A stretch of DNA of 64,000 bases. It comes from Symbiodinium natans (taxonomy: Eukaryota; Sar; Dinophyceae; Suessiales; Symbiodiniaceae). The position numbers and the translations under genes were made by a program. Location of the stretch: contig CAJNDS010000151.1 in the NCBI GenBank assembly GCA_905221605.1, forward strand, positions 62,001 to 126,000. The letters run 5' to 3'. Shown piece by piece: positions 43,892-55,338 of the stretch. The number at the start of each line of letters is the position of its first letter. Position 1 is the first letter of the stretch. The notes under the pieces are model-generated. The model was given only the letters and a program-made list of their open reading frames with translations, was not told the DNA's origin and searched no databases.

Positions 43892-43975
43892 GTCTGAGAC
43901 CTGGGTGAATCCGTGGCCTCTCGCCCTGGACATGCCAGGTCCCTGCTCTCGGAGGGCCCTTCGGTTCAAAGGGGT
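43892..43975 (+). CDS. Exon-like block between C- and G-arrays
   Basis: After CCCCCAG|G it reads SETWVNPWPLALDMPGPCSR and ends before GTGTGTGGG. The sequence is short and unrecognised. Confidence 0.35.
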
Positions 43976-43991
43976 GTGTGGGTTTTTTGTT

Positions 43992-44117
43992 AGGGTTTAG
44001 GGTTTAGGGTTTAGGGCTTAGGGCTTAGGGTTTAGGGTTTAGGGTTTAGGGCTTAGGGTTTAGGGTTTAGGGTTTAGGGTTTAGGGTCTAGGGTTTAGGG
44101 TTTAGGGTTTAGGGTTC
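43992..44117 (+). repeat. TTTAGGG array
   Basis: About seventeen heptamers with GGGCTTA variants. Further short blocks lie at 44280-44350 and 44518-44620. Confidence 0.97.
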
Positions 44118-44365
44118 GTTAAACCCCAAACCTAGGCAAAGCGTGGGTATGCTTAGGATTTAGGGTTGGCGAAGACAGGTTTCAATCCAACTGATGATCA
44201 GCCTGTCACGAGCACAGCTGCTTTCCGACATCAAGCCGGGCAATTAACGCAAGCTCGTTGTGCACAAAGAGTTGTGGTTTCAAAAAGGGTTCAGGGATGT
44301 TCAGGGTATTGGGCCCAGGGTATTCGGTCTAGGGGTTCGGGTTCAGGGTGAATCCCTAAGAAAAA

Positions 44366-44472
44366 GGCCCGCTGGTTCTTAGTAGGGAATGAGGGAATGA
44401 GGGCCCTATGGTATACCCTTTAAAGGAATGGCCTTGGGGCCCTAGTTCCCTCACTCCCTCATTCCCCTGCCG
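44366..44472. mobile_element. MITE-like element, family M7
   Basis: GGGAATGAGGGAATGAGGGC inverted against CCCTCACTCCCTCATTCCCC around a GGTATACC centre. Confidence 0.8.
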
Positions 44473-44645
44473 CCTCAGACTTTGGAGTCCGCAGGCAGGT
44501 TGATCTAAAGGAGTATTTGGGGTTTAGGGCTTAGGATTTAGGGTTTCGGGTTTTAGGGTATAAGGGTTTAGGGTTTATCTTTTAGGATGTAGGGTTTTAG
44601 GTTTGAGGGTTTAGGTTTGACCTTGGCAAGGGAGTGCGCGATGCG

Positions 44646-44715
44646 TTCGCCTCGCCTGCGGCGCCAAGCACACGCTCTTCCTCACAGCGTCCGGGGAGCT
44701 GCGGGAGACTTACTC
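44646..44715 (+). CDS. RCC1-like repeat exon
   Basis: Reads VRLACGAKHTLFLTASGEL then RETYS, ending ACTCAG|G. The A-C-G-x-x-H-T-L-x-L-T-x-S-G-E-L string is an RCC1 blade core. It is 18 kb from the other RCC1 exons with unrelated genes between, so it probably belongs to another gene or is a relic. Confidence 0.55.
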
Positions 44716-45119
44716 AGGGCTCTTGGGGCTTTATAGGGGTTTAGGGTTCGGAGCCTGTACTGAGATCAGCACCGCCCCTGAACGCCGGAAAGGTTCGTTG
44801 CGGTATGGGTTGTGGGGTTGTGTGGAGGGGTCGTTCCAGGTTTTGCGGATGCGGAGGCGCTCCCTCACACGGTTTCACCACGGTAGTTGCCGAGGTACGG
44901 CTGTGGGCAAAACGCGTCTGCCCGACACTTTGGGGCGGCACGGGAAGTACCTCATCTGTTCCAGAGTTGCAGAAACCACAAGTGCCAGGCAGCGACAGCT
45001 GAGCAGTGCTGTGTCTGGCTGTGTGACCACCACAGAGCTTCCCTTCAGCCCGGGAACCCATGCCTCGGCTTCACGTCTAAACTATGCCCCACTTATCCGC
45101 CATGGTTCGGATTTTTGAG

Positions 45120-46053
45120 GCCATGAGAACGGCCTACCGGTCGACATCTTCTGCCACCCCAGCCTCAACGTTTCCGTGGTGCTCACCAGAGAGAACAGGT
45201 CGGGCTGGACACTTTGGATGTGTGGATTCTGCATCTGCTGCGCATGGCCAAAGCCACACGCATGCACACGCGTGCGCATGTGCACGAGCCTGTACGCAGG
45301 GATCGGTTTCGAAAAGTACTTGTCCAGAGGTTGAAGAGGCACTGAGGGCAATGAGCGCTTTTAACAAGAATGGAGGCGCATCTCCCTGCCAGCATAACTC
45401 TCATAGCAGTCAATGTGGAGCTGTATGCTTTGGGTGCTGGCCTGACTGCTCCGGCGGAGGTTCTTCATCTGCGGTGAAGCTGGCAGCCTGTTCCACACTG
45501 CCGGATTGATTGAGCAGTTCCTGCCATACGACAGGCACGGCATGATTTACCCTTGGTTTAAAGTTTTGGGTTTCAGCGGGGTAACAGATGCCCTGACACG
45601 TGATCCAGGGATGCGATCATCATCGAGAACCGGGTTGTGTGCATGAAGTCCAGTGCTGGACAGGCCAGAGAGAACACAGTCGTGCATCGTAGCTGGCTGA
45701 CGGGTTTCTCCACCCTCGCCAGGTGTACATACCCGGCTTCAACGATCCCAAGGTGCGGGAAAGTCCCTCCACGGTCGGGTTGCTGGTGCTCGATGCCAGC
45801 GCAATCCGGTAGCTTTGAGCGCTCACTGAGTGTGGTCGATGCATGCAGTCTAGACAGCGCTGATGTTGTCATGACTTTGGCTGGCATCACATCCGGAGGC
45901 CTAACATACAGATGTTTTCACGAAACGGAGCAAGCCGCGGCTTCGGCGATGATGCCTTCCCTATTCCAGCCCCCTCAGCACCAAACCCCAGACCACGCGG
46001 AGGTGAGCGCAGTTGAACTCGTCGCAGCACAGGAGGCCGCTTCACAAACTTGA
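45120..46053 (+). CDS. Multi-exon gene of unknown function
   Basis: Exon 1 (45120-45198, ending AACAG|GT) reads HENGLPVDIFCHPSLNVSVV then LTREN. Exon 2 (45460 to about 45580) reads FFICGEAGSLFHTAGLIEQF then LPYDRHGMIYPWFKVLGFSG. Exon 3 (about 45609-45663) reads DAIIIENRVVCMKSSAGQ. Exon 4 (45723-45808, CCG|GT) reads VYIPGFNDPKVRESPSTVGL then LVLDASAIR. A terminal open block to 46053 ends HAEVSAVELVAAQEAASQT. Codon quality is high and all lie on one strand. The exon 2-3 gap is only 32-46 bases, so the junction or an indel there needs checking. No family is recognised. Confidence 0.5.
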
Positions 46054-46073
46054 AGCCGACGTAGACTGCGCTT

Positions 46074-46173
46074 CACTTGAAGGTTCTTGGGGGGCTTGAT
46101 GCAATGACGTTTGTTCTATCGGAGTCAGGTTGCTTGACGTGCCCTAGTCTCTTAGCCATGAACCTTCAAGCAG
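46074..46173. mobile_element. MITE-like element, family M2
   Basis: ACTTGAAGGTTCTTGG / CCATGAACCTTCAAGCAG ends. Confidence 0.65.
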
Positions 46174-46494
46174 AAGGACTTGTCGTTCTTCAAGCGGAAG
46201 GGCTTGAGGTTCGAACGTGGTTGCAATTGTCATCATGCCATTGACACAACCATCGCAACCCTAAAACCCTGTGCAGGGTCCGCCTCCCATGTCCGAAGAC
46301 CGCCCTCCATTCAATCCCCAAGCAAGCTCTAGACCCTCCATCATTCCCGAATGCACAAAAGTCGACCTCCGCCTAAAGCAACACACGCGAGCTAGAGCCT
46401 ACTGCAGAAAGAGATGACCGTGAAGCCATACAAATTGGAACCTCCAAATCAACGACCCTGACCCTGCAGGCTGATCCCCTAGTCCCTAGGCCTC

Positions 46495-46680
46495 AAAGCT
46501 CGAAACCCTGAACCTTAAGCCCTCAGCCCCCCAACCCTAATGTCAAAACCCAGGAAGAACCAGAAACAAGGAAAGGAAAACAACAAACCAAGCAAAAGAG
46601 GGAACACCCGAAACCAGATGAGCCTAAACCCTAGACCCTACAACCTAAACAAACCCTAAATCCTGAACCCTAAACCCCAA
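46495..46680 (-). repeat. Degenerate CCCTAAA block
   Basis: Loose CCCTAAA/CCCTGAA variants mixed with A-rich sequence. A short gap and GGGGGTTTAGGGG follow at 46740. Confidence 0.65.
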
Positions 46681-47330
46681 AGTTGCCAAGAGGCTCAGGA
46701 GCCCGAGTCCGACTCAGTAGCCGGCCAAGTTGAGGGGATTGGGGGTTTAGGGGCTCAGGGGCAAGCACGTGAGAGAGAGTGGGGCTCAGGGGCAAGTCGA
46801 GGGGTCCTCTCAAGCGTGGAGAAGAAGAAGAAGAAGAAGGGGCAAGTCAGGTGTGGCACGCAAAACAATACGTCACATCTGTCAAGCAGATGAGGACGTC
46901 TATGCCTCTATGCGCACATGACAATCAAGTCTTGGATGCTGGCCTCTGTGATGGCGCACTACTGTGGCACTTCGGGCAGTACTTACAAACGTGGGAGCCG
47001 AGTAGCTGCCGGCATCCTTAGTTCATCAACTTGAGAAAGCTCGGTCCTCAGACTTGTTGATGCACCTCCCCCCCCCCCCCCCCCAGCCGATAAATCCTAT
47101 ACTAAAGCCTAAACCCTAAACCCTAGCATGACTGTGGCCACATGGGCTGCAGAGCCGATGTTGAGACTGTGGAACCTGTGTGCCTCGCCTGGCTTGTCCG
47201 AGTGTGAGCGATTAAACCATGATCCAAGGCCTATGCCACCCGACTGTTAGAGCGACACCTGGGCATGGACAGCCTTCGCCGCTTGACGCAGCAAGCGCTG
47301 CAGGCCGGGAAGGATGGCGGAAGCATGAGT

Positions 47331-47482
47331 ACTTGGAGGTTCATGGTACTTATTAAACCAATTATAACTGTACGTAAAACTTATAACCCACTGATAAGCC
47401 CCTCAAGTGCCCTAATATAGTTGTAAGTACAGCTAAACGTACAGTTATAATTTGTTAATAAGTACCATGAAGCTCCAAGTAG
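47331..47482. mobile_element. MITE-like element, family M2 (longest arms)
   Basis: CTTGGAGGTTCATGGTACTT inverted against AAGTACCATGAAGCTCCAAG, with inner ATTATAACTGTACGT / ACGTACAGTTATAAT also inverted, so nearly the whole element is one hairpin. Confidence 0.9.
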
Positions 47483-47616
47483 GGGAGCCATGAGACGCCA
47501 CAACTGGTGTCGAGTCGTTGCCGGGTAGGTGTTTGCAAACACATGCCCCAAGCAAGTGGCAGCCAGGTTTGCTCTGAACAACACCCAAAGCCAGGGGGGC
47601 ACTTTGAGCTCGCAAG

Positions 47617-47990
47617 ACGTGATCGGCGAGTATGCCGGCCCGGGCGCCTGGCAAAAAGGGGTGCCGTGAGAGTTGGCTGAATGGGGTCAAGGCAAGACCT
47701 TTGTGTGTGTGTGTGTGTGCCTTCTTGGCCACAGTCTTGGCAGTAGAGTAGATAACCTTCCTAACCTTATAATTTCCAAGGTTAACCTTTTAGTTTTCTC
47801 GGCTAACTAAGCAGTTTGCCCACAGGTACAGCACCGGCTGGTCTCAGCACTGGGGTGAGTTCGGCCAAGGTGACGCAGCGAGATCATTGAAGGGGCACTT
47901 GGGGTATGGAGGGTTCTTCGCCGGGTTTGCCGGTGCCACCATGAAGAGCTGGAATTTCATGAGCCAACTCCTGCGTCTGCCCTGCCAAAG
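47617..47990 (+). CDS. Two-exon fragment, unknown protein
   Basis: Exon A (about 47617-47660) reads SSQDVIGEYAGPGAWQKG. Exon B (47826-47990, after CCCACAG|G) reads YSTGWSQHWGEFGQGDAARS, then LKGHLGYGGFFAGFAGATMK and SWNFMSQLLRLPCQS. A Y-A-G-P-G-x-W motif occurs in GH27 alpha-galactosidases, but nothing else supports that. The Gly/aromatic-rich stretch may be membrane-associated. MITE M5 lies between the exons. Confidence 0.4.
47740..47812. mobile_element. Short MITE, family M5
   Basis: GGCAGTAGAGTAGATAACCT and GGCTAACTAAGCAG ends resemble 26315 and 59729. It stops 13 bases before the acceptor of the next exon. Confidence 0.55.
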
Positions 47991-49434
47991 TTATCCTGTA
48001 AAGCGAACCAAGACTGGTTGAGCCCATAGGGCCGCAGGGGCGTCAGCACAGAAAGGTTCCGCGCTGTGTGTTTCGTGGAGAAGGATCAAGCTGCTTGATG
48101 CCCAGCGAAGAACTTGAGAAATAAGTCGCTCAAGAATTCTGGAGTCATGCCTGGTGTTGATAGGTGCACACCATTTCCTAAACGCATGTTGGGTTAGGGA
48201 AGGGTAGTTGTGTCGAGTCGAACGCTCCAGCCGCGGCGGAAAAAGACCCCAATGCAACGAGCTACTACACAGCCCAGCCTCTACCTTCGTTCTCGCTGCC
48301 GTCGCGATGGCGGCTCGGCCAGCTGGACCTCCCGAGTCCTACCAATGGGAAGCTCGTCTTGACTCTTCAAGGGCTCAGGGCCTCAGGGCCTCAGGGTCTC
48401 AGGGTTGGGGGCCCGAGTAGCATCCCCAAAGGTAAATGATTCAACGGGGCGAGGGTCTCGCTCTTGCAGAGAGGCGCACTGCTACATTCTCGGTATCCGT
48501 TGCGTGAAGACTAGTACGAACCTTATATCCTGCGAGCGCCGAGGAGGTCGAGATCCAGGGCACGCCGACAAGCTTTGCCACATGCTTAATCATCAGCAGA
48601 GCGCTTGTGAGGACCTTGACAGACGAAACGGTGAGGGGAGCAGTCGGGCTGTGATAGACAGGGGACCATAGAGTTTTCAAAAGGGGGTCAGGGCATCACG
48701 GCACGGCTCCTTTTTGCAATGCCAGCCACTCGTGTGCATGAGAAAGCCCTAAGCCTAAGAGTGCCTTCAAAGGGACATGCATGGCGTGCCGAATCTCTAA
48801 AGGTCTTGTTATCCAATAGGTCCTTCAATAGGTGATTGCAGCTGCGAATGTCCGCAACTGCAACGGGAAACTTGAGCTGCAGCATCCATTTCGCTTGCTC
48901 CGTAGCTCACCAACTGAAAGCCAAGGTCATCACCGATTATGGTACGGTGGCTCAGAAGACAAGGGCTAAAGCGTGTGGGACAAGGAAGGGCCATTTAGCT
49001 CCCCCCCTCCCATGGCTTCATTTTCCTATACGATGACTTCTCCTGTTCCAAACGAATGCCGTGCAAGTTTGCAAGATGTACTTCAGCCTCTTCACTTTTC
49101 GCGTGATTTCAGGCCCTGAGCCTTAATTTAGCGCAACTGTTTCTTTAGCAAATTTCAGTTCATGTGGGGATCGCGGCTTAACACATGTATAACCACGAGG
49201 CATAGCAGTTTGCGGAATCATCCTTCCTGACATTGAAACACCCCCGAACAAGCCGAAAGGTAGTCGGGATGCGAAGGGGAATGAAATCCAAAATCTGGAT
49301 CCGGGCAAACTGTCCCAAACCCTACAGTACTCGTACAAACTCAAGCAGCCCAAAGCTGAAATCACGTCGACCGCATCACACAACCGACACAAAAACCACC
49401 ACTACCGGCATGTCTGGTCAGTATGATAGCCATG

Positions 49435-49535
49435 GGATGTTCCCCCTTGTATTAACAGTCCTTCATAGGGATTATATCGTCTTATATAGTACTACCGGTT
49501 CTCATCTCTGAAGGACTGCTAGTATAAGAAGGGCT
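49435..49535. mobile_element. MITE-like element, family M3
   Basis: GGGATGTTCCCCCTTGTATT on the left, and AGTCCTTCATAGGGATTATA inverted against GAAGGACTGCTAGTATAAG. Confidence 0.8.
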
Positions 49536-49556
49536 GTTGGGCTGAAGTGGGTCCAG

Positions 49557-49612
49557 GCTCAGAGCTGTTCTTCTTGATCACGCAGAATGCCAAGATTGGC
49601 TCCCTCATCCAG
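49557..49612 (+). CDS. Exon-like block between M3 and a TTTAGGG block
   Basis: Reads SELFFLITQNAKIGSLIQ and ends at CCAG|GTGTGG, with TTTAGGG beginning nine bases into the predicted intron. Unknown product. Confidence 0.5.
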
Positions 49613-49619
49613 GTGTGGC

Positions 49620-49712
49620 ATTTAGGGTTTCGGGTTTCGGGTTTAGGCCGAGGAGCAAAAAACCCCCAAAAGAGAAGATCAAGAAGCTCTTTTGGGTTTA
49701 GGGTTTAGGGAA
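49620..49712 (+). repeat. Short TTTAGGG blocks
   Basis: TTTAGGG/TTTCGGG at 49620-49647 and 49693-49710. Confidence 0.85.
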
Positions 49713-50509
49713 GCCAAGGGGTGCCCTAATGCTTAGGGTTATGAAGGTATGATTGCATGGGGCCAGAGCTGTATGCTAGCTGAAGGGAGCCGAAACCGGC
49801 CGAAGCTCCACATCTTGCTCTCACCCCACGCCTCACACCCCCTAAATCCAAGCCACCCTACACCCTCAGCTCTCGCCAAAGGCTTGAATGCCCTTAAAAC
49901 CCGTAGCAGCCGAACTCAGAGAGCTGCTGTTTTTGAGGTGCTCCTTTGCATCATTTTTAGTTGCGTTTTTCAAAGCATCAGAAAGTGCTCAATGTGAGTT
50001 ATGGCTTCATACAGTCGAACCCCGAAGACAGAGCATTTGTCCTTTGTTGCTTGCAATCACTGGGGGAACGGAAACAAGAAGTCGTAACATTCAGCGGTCA
50101 CACTAGGGATTTGCATGTTCCAGACATGTGACTGAAAGCAATGTGCTGGTTTTCCTTTGCCAGAAGCCATTTTGGTGGGGGACTGGTGGCTGGTTTTTGT
50201 GTCAGGAGTCGGAGCCTAAACTGTAAACCCTCTGCTCGGCCTTGAAAAACAGACAGAATCTGTAGACATCACAAAATCGCACGTTGGGGTATGGCCAGGC
50301 GTATCGCCGTGGTATCGCCGCACGTATCGCCGTGGCCCGCAACTCCCAAACCACAAAACCCTCAACCACAAACGTGGAGCACGCAAGGCTGCACAAAACA
50401 TTGCGATCGATTACTGTGTCACCAGCGGTTCATTGGGGGGAAAGCGAAATGTTATGAGGTTTTGTGTCAGTGCTTGAATCCCAGCTGTTCATCGGGGCGA
50501 AAGGGCCAG

Positions 50510-50714
50510 CTAGGCGGGTGGCAAAAAGAGACCCTAAGCGCCCTAGACCCTAAACCCTAAACCCTTCACAGAAAGACCCTAAACCCTAAACCCTAAACCC
50601 TAAACCCTAAACCCTAAACCCTAAACCCTAAACCCTAAACCCTAAACCCTAAACCCTAAACCCTAAACCCTAAACCCTAAACCCTAAACCCTAAACCCTA
50701 AACCCTAAACCCTT
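50510..50714 (-). repeat. Core motif plus long CCCTAAA array
   Basis: GCTAGGCGGGTGGCAAAAA at 50512-50528, then two dozen heptamers ending CCCTTCCAG, which is also a 3' splice site. Confidence 0.97.
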
Positions 50715-50716
50715 CC

Positions 50717-50790
50717 AGCTGAAGCCCGCCCAAAGCCCAAAGCAGGCCACAGCCTCGGCGCCCAATTCCGGGGACATGGCGGACATGGGA
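50717..50790 (+). CDS. Exon-like block between C- and G-arrays
   Basis: Reads LKPAQSPKQATASAPNSGDM then ADMGG, from CTTCCAG to GGGAG|GC (GC donor). It looks like a low-complexity linker exon. Confidence 0.4.
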
Positions 50791-50798
50791 GGCCGCCG

Positions 50799-51135
50799 AG
50801 GGTTTAGGGTTTGGGGTTTTAGGGAGATTTAGGGTTTAGAGTTAGGGTTTAGGGATGTTTTTTGGGTTTAGGGTTTTTTTCGGGTTTGGGGATGTAGGGA
50901 GACTTAGGGTTTAGGGTTATTTAGGGTTTAAGGATATTTTTAGGGTTTAGGGAGACTTAGGGTTTAGGGAGATTTAGGGTTTAGGGAGCCAGGGTTTGAG
51001 ATATTTAGGGTTAGGGATATTTAGGGTTTAGAGATATTTTTAGGGTTTAGGTATTTAGGATTTTATTAGGGATTTAGGGATTTAGGATTTTGGGTTTAGG
51101 GTTAAGGGATGGAGGGATTTAGGGTTTTGGTCTCA
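50799..51135 (+). repeat. Long degenerate TTTAGGG stretch
   Basis: TTTAGGG diluted by GGGAGATTTAGGG and GGATATTTTTAGGG longer units, the most decayed G-block in the window. Confidence 0.9.
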
Positions 51136-51139
51136 TGAA

Positions 51140-53080
51140 GGGTTCAGGCTCGGGAAAGTTTCGAGGAGTCTCCGTTTCAAATCTAAATAATTTGAAGGGG
51201 CTTGTGGCTTCAGGTTTGGGGTTAGGGCTCAGGGTTCTACAGCCTGCGAAAAACCGGCGCATGTTAAACATGCACGGGGTTGCGCTCTAAGTCTTACGTG
51301 CTACGCTCGTGAGTCTTTTCTAGCATCGCCCTCAGTCTATGGAATTCCAGAGGCTGCCCACAATGGCCAGTCTAATCAAATGGGCGCTGATGTTGCTTTC
51401 AGGGGTTAGTGGGTTTCAGGTTTTTGGTTCAAAGCTCCACCACAGGCAGATGTGGGCGAACGGTTAAGACTATGGGGGGGGGGGGTGGGAGGGTTGTGTT
51501 TGCAGGGGAAAAGGGGAATCCACTAGCGTTTGTAGTGCCCTCCTACTTTGTGTGTGTGTGTGTCTCACGATTTCGGGCAATGGGCCGTGAACGTTACGTC
51601 ATGTAGCTGGTCACTCCAGCTCTAAAAAGCTTGTAGTGACTCTTGACCGACTTGGTCACATCTTCGGACGCACAACTCCTGAAGTGCAATAATTGCATGA
51701 GTTTCCGTCCAGGCGCCTTCTCGAAGAGAACCTTCTAGTCTGGCCCCGCCAGAATATTCACAAAGTCATGTGCTCCAATCATGCCCCAAGGTGTAGACCA
51801 CTAAGGTCCCTTTACATACCTTGTTGGAGACCAGTAAAGAGGGCCACATGGGGCATACACGGAGTACACAAGTGACACGCCGGAACGCTTGACGGCGCTT
51901 TTGACAGGCCTTGCCCGTGGCGAGCGCACCTACGACGTCCAGGTGCCGGGAACCATCACAGAAACAGAGTTGCGGACTGATTAAACAGGCTGGGTTGTCT
52001 CGTTGTATGGGGTGCTGTGAAGGCGTGAACCTTCGATCCTCGCAAAGGTCCACACGCTTACACACGTACCAAAAGGCATAGTGACTTAGTGGCTCCTTTC
52101 TGTGAGCAATGAGGGTGGGTCGAGCGTGCCAAGCACACGAGCTTTTTTCGGCATGCAGGGAGCAGGGAGGCCACACTGCGACCTCCCATGCCCGCGACAC
52201 TCCTCGAAGCCCAAACCACGACAAACCCTAAGTCCCTAAACCCTACTGTATAACCCTTTTGGGCGTTTATATAACCCTAAGACTCAGACCCTAAACTGCC
52301 CTTTCATCGAGTTCTCGGGCAGGTGCTCTTCGGAGATCGCCGAGCAGAGCACTACAGAGTCGGCCCACACAGATTTGGACTGTTGGCTTCGATGCTTTCC
52401 ACACACCTTATAGTTCGGGAAAGCCCCCTGAAGTATAGGAGAAACCCTAGTGGTCCTAGTGGCGGATGAAAGAGTCTGTGAGTGGCAGACTGCTCCCTCT
52501 CGATGCCGCTATCAGTCTTGGTGAGTGGTCAAGTCAAGGCCGTAAGAACCCCCCCTTCAGTTCGATGCTGGACCTCTTGCAGGGCTTGGGCTGTTTTGGC
52601 AGAGGGGCAGGCTTTCGGAATAGGCCGGCTTCATCGCAACACTGTGTCATCTCCGGCGTGGCGCAAGACCTTCTATCATGACACAAAGCCATCATGCTCG
52701 AACCCCAGACCCTGAATGTGAGGATTTGCGGTTCGGGTTTGACATCGGCTGACCGGCTAAGCCCTGCTAGGCGGGAGAGAACAATGAAGACAGACCAGGC
52801 GATCGCGCGGTCGCTCATCGAAGTGGTAGCGCAGAAGTCCTCGAAGCCGATTCTCCTAGGCCGGCGGTGGGGCCTGTCGCATGAGTGCAGACTGAGAGAT
52901 GCACGAGAGTTGTGCGGGTGGGGGTTGTTGCTTTTGGGGGCCTCTTAGAAGGTTTGCAAAAAGACACAAGGTGTAGCGTTGCAACAAGCTTACACCCCGC
53001 ACTCCCTGTAAAGTTCAGGAACCTGCGGCCTTAACGATTGAAAACGTCTTCTCGATTGGGGCTCAGCAGGGAACTCTTAG
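51140..53080. other. Sparse region
   Basis: A possible exon near 52324-52400 (VLFGDRRAEHYRVGPHRFGL, after GGGCAG|G and a CCCTAAA remnant). Nothing else is supported. Confidence 0.3.
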
Positions 53081-53087
53081 GCAGAGC

Positions 53088-53504
53088 ATGGCATCCTTCG
53101 TCGGGCTCGATGCCGGCACCTTCCAGCCCAAGGCGACGGCTTTGTCCGAACTGCGTCTGGCCAAGGACGGCCTCGACTTCCGACGCCGAGACCTGGAGGA
53201 AGCCCGGAAGCGCTTACGGGCCACGCACCGGCGCCTCAGCGAAGCCTGCGAGGCCTTCCGGGCCGAGCGCGCTGGGCTCCAGGCAGAGCTCCGCGCCCTT
53301 GGCCGAAGTGGGGAGCAGTTGGGCCAGAGCCTGGCTTCCCAGCAGGTGCTGTTGCAGCAGCAGGCTCAGGCGCTGGATCATGAGCGCCTAACCGTTGACG
53401 TCCTCAAAGATGAGGTCCGGAGGATGCGTGAGGAGCAACAGAAGACGGCCGTTCGAGAGGGACCTCCACAAGCACGCCCGATTCGTGCAGCTGAGCCCTT
53501 GTGA
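53088..53504 (+). CDS. Coiled-coil protein or first exon
   Basis: 138 residues from ATG 53088. Residues about 20-115 are a continuous charged helix with Leu/Ala heptads (ELRLAKDGLDFRRRDLEEAR, LQAELRALGRSGEQLGQSLA, VLKDEVRRMREEQQ). The end of the open frame may be an artefact of a missed splice site near 53450-53460, as another good frame (DLHKHARFVQLSPCESLREA) continues downstream. Function unknown. Confidence 0.5.
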   Translation: MASFVGLDAGTFQPKATALSELRLAKDGLDFRRRDLEEARKRLRATHRRLSEACEAFRAERAGLQAELRALGRSGEQLGQSLASQQVLLQQQAQALDHERLTVDVLKDEVRRMREEQQKTAVREGPPQARPIRAAEPL

Positions 53505-53967
53505 GAGCCTCCGTGAAGCTGTCTCAGCACGTCCGAGACCCGCTCAGCTTCTGGGGCGCTACGCGGTGGAGATGAAAAAATGGTCCAGAGCTTCGCCAAG
53601 ATCCTGTGCCCGACGGAGGGCCCTGACCTGCATCGAAAGCACTGCCGGTAGTGTCTGCCCAGATTCGCTGGAGCCTCAGCGAGGGAGAAAAAAAGGCTGT
53701 TGTCACCAGACCTGCATGAGAAGCCCTCTTAAACCGCAGCGAACTGACATCATCTTGTATCGAAGACCCCAGCCGATGTGCAATGCCAGGCATCCATCTT
53801 AAGGAGCACAACGTGGAGATCTTCAGGCAGATCCCGGCAACTCAACAGTGAAGAGGGGTTGAGGCTGAGGATGGTTTGTTTCACATTGGCTGTTCGTTGT
53901 GACTGCAAGCAGATCTGGGCAAAAGAAATGTTTGCAGGTTCGGGTTACCCGGGTCGCGCCCCCCCTT

Positions 53968-54068
53968 AACCCCGAACCCTGAAGCCTGAACCCTAACCCT
54001 GAACCCTCAACCCTGAACCCTAAACTTTAAACCCTAAACCCTAAACCCTAGCCCTCAACCCTAAACCT
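53968..54068 (-). repeat. CCCTGAA/CCCTAAA array
   Basis: About thirteen heptamers, mixed variants. Confidence 0.9.
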
Positions 54069-54070
54069 CG

Positions 54071-54151
54071 AAGACTCTTCCAGGGCCATTCTGCAGCAGC
54101 TCCGCGAGAAGATTGCACCCGTCGTGGCCGCAGAGGAGGCCCTCACTTGGC
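54071..54151 (+). CDS. Exon-like block between C- and G-arrays
   Basis: Reads SRAILQQLREKIAPVVAAEE then ALTWP, ending at GGCCC|GTAAGAAGG, a strong GT donor with TTTAGGG following within ten bases. Helical. Unknown protein. Confidence 0.5.
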
Positions 54152-54159
54152 CCGTAAGA

Positions 54160-54205
54160 AGGTTTAGGGTTTAAAGTTGAGGGTTTAGGGTTTAGGGTTG
54201 AGGTG
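54160..54205 (+). repeat. TTTAGGG block
   Basis: Five heptamers, then GTTGCAAAAGGG. Confidence 0.85.
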
Positions 54206-54235
54206 AAGTACGAAGCCTGTTGCAAAAGGGTTATG

Positions 54236-54365
54236 GTTTATGGTTTATTTGTTTCCATAACGGAAGAAGGGAACTATTGGTACTCTAGATAATCCCTTAA
54301 CTAAAGGGTTCTATTTAATTTAGGGGGTCAGGGCCCAATTCCCTCATTGCCTACTAAGAGAAAGT
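54236..54365. mobile_element. MITE-like element, family M7
   Basis: AGAAGGGAACTATTGGTACT and GGCCCAATTCCCTCATTGCC resemble the arms at 44366. Confidence 0.5.
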
Positions 54366-55168
54366 GTACGGAGAGGCACTGAAGGGTCCACTCTTAAGAG
54401 GGCTTCGAAGATTTCTGTGAGCAGGCGAAGATTTTTCAATGCCTTTGTTTCAGTAGCCCTCACTGTCTTCACGGTGATGATCCAGCAGGGCCGTGGGGCC
54501 TGAGCAAGCATGTAGGTGATAGACCAGCATCCCAAGCGCCATCACAAAACCATCAGCTCCAACCTTTGCCCGGCCTGAGTCGTCGCTTTGTGGCAATCGA
54601 TTCTAGCCATTGCTGGTTTAATTTTACGTCCTCTTCAAAGTGGTGTTCATCCTCTTGATACCCCCGACGCCCGGAAGACAAGCATGTTGAGAACCACATG
54701 CTCGCCTCCAAAACCTCCTGAGATTGTTTTCCTGGTGCGAGGTGGACGAGTTTGCAGATTATGAGGGGCAGGGATCTTGACCCCTCCTTGGTGAGAAAAG
54801 TGCCCGCCAGATGCTATGTGCACACCTGTTCCTGACATGGCTGCTGTGTTTGCTAAGAAGAGAGAAGAGGGACGACGGGCGCAGTGTTCAGCCACACAGA
54901 CACAAGTCAGGGGTTGAAGTGCAGGTTCCGGAATCTCCACAACTCCCATGAGCATCCATGAGCCCAGAATGCTTAAAACCTCCACCCTGAACGATTGGTC
55001 TTTAGATGCATCTAAAAAACCAAGATGCGTCAAAAAAAGCAATTGAAACCCTGAAGCTTTGTGCTGCCCAAAACCGCCAGATGCCAGGCTAAAATGCCAG
55101 AGGGCCCAACCTACTCCGTTCACGCCAGGGGCTTTGACAGCGTGCGTTTGTGACTCCAGCGCCTGCAT

Positions 55169-55254
55169 GCTTGAAGGTTCATGGGTACTTAGAAGTAGGG
55201 TCATATGCCTTAAGTAGGGCAACGCGGTCATTGGCTCCATGTACCTTCAAGCAG
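55169..55254. mobile_element. MITE-like element, family M2
   Basis: GCTTGAAGGTTCATGGGTAC inverted against CATGTACCTTCAAGCAG. Confidence 0.75.
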
Positions 55255-55338
55255 ACTTCTTCTGTTTAGGTTGCACTACGGAGACCGGGTACATACCCTT
55301 TGCCAGCTGCTGCCCAGCTGGTATGATCATCCTCGCAG

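Noticed and set aside
47617-47660. GH27 alpha-galactosidase from YAGPG-x-W
   Set aside because: One five-residue motif only; the neighbouring exon shows no GH27 features.
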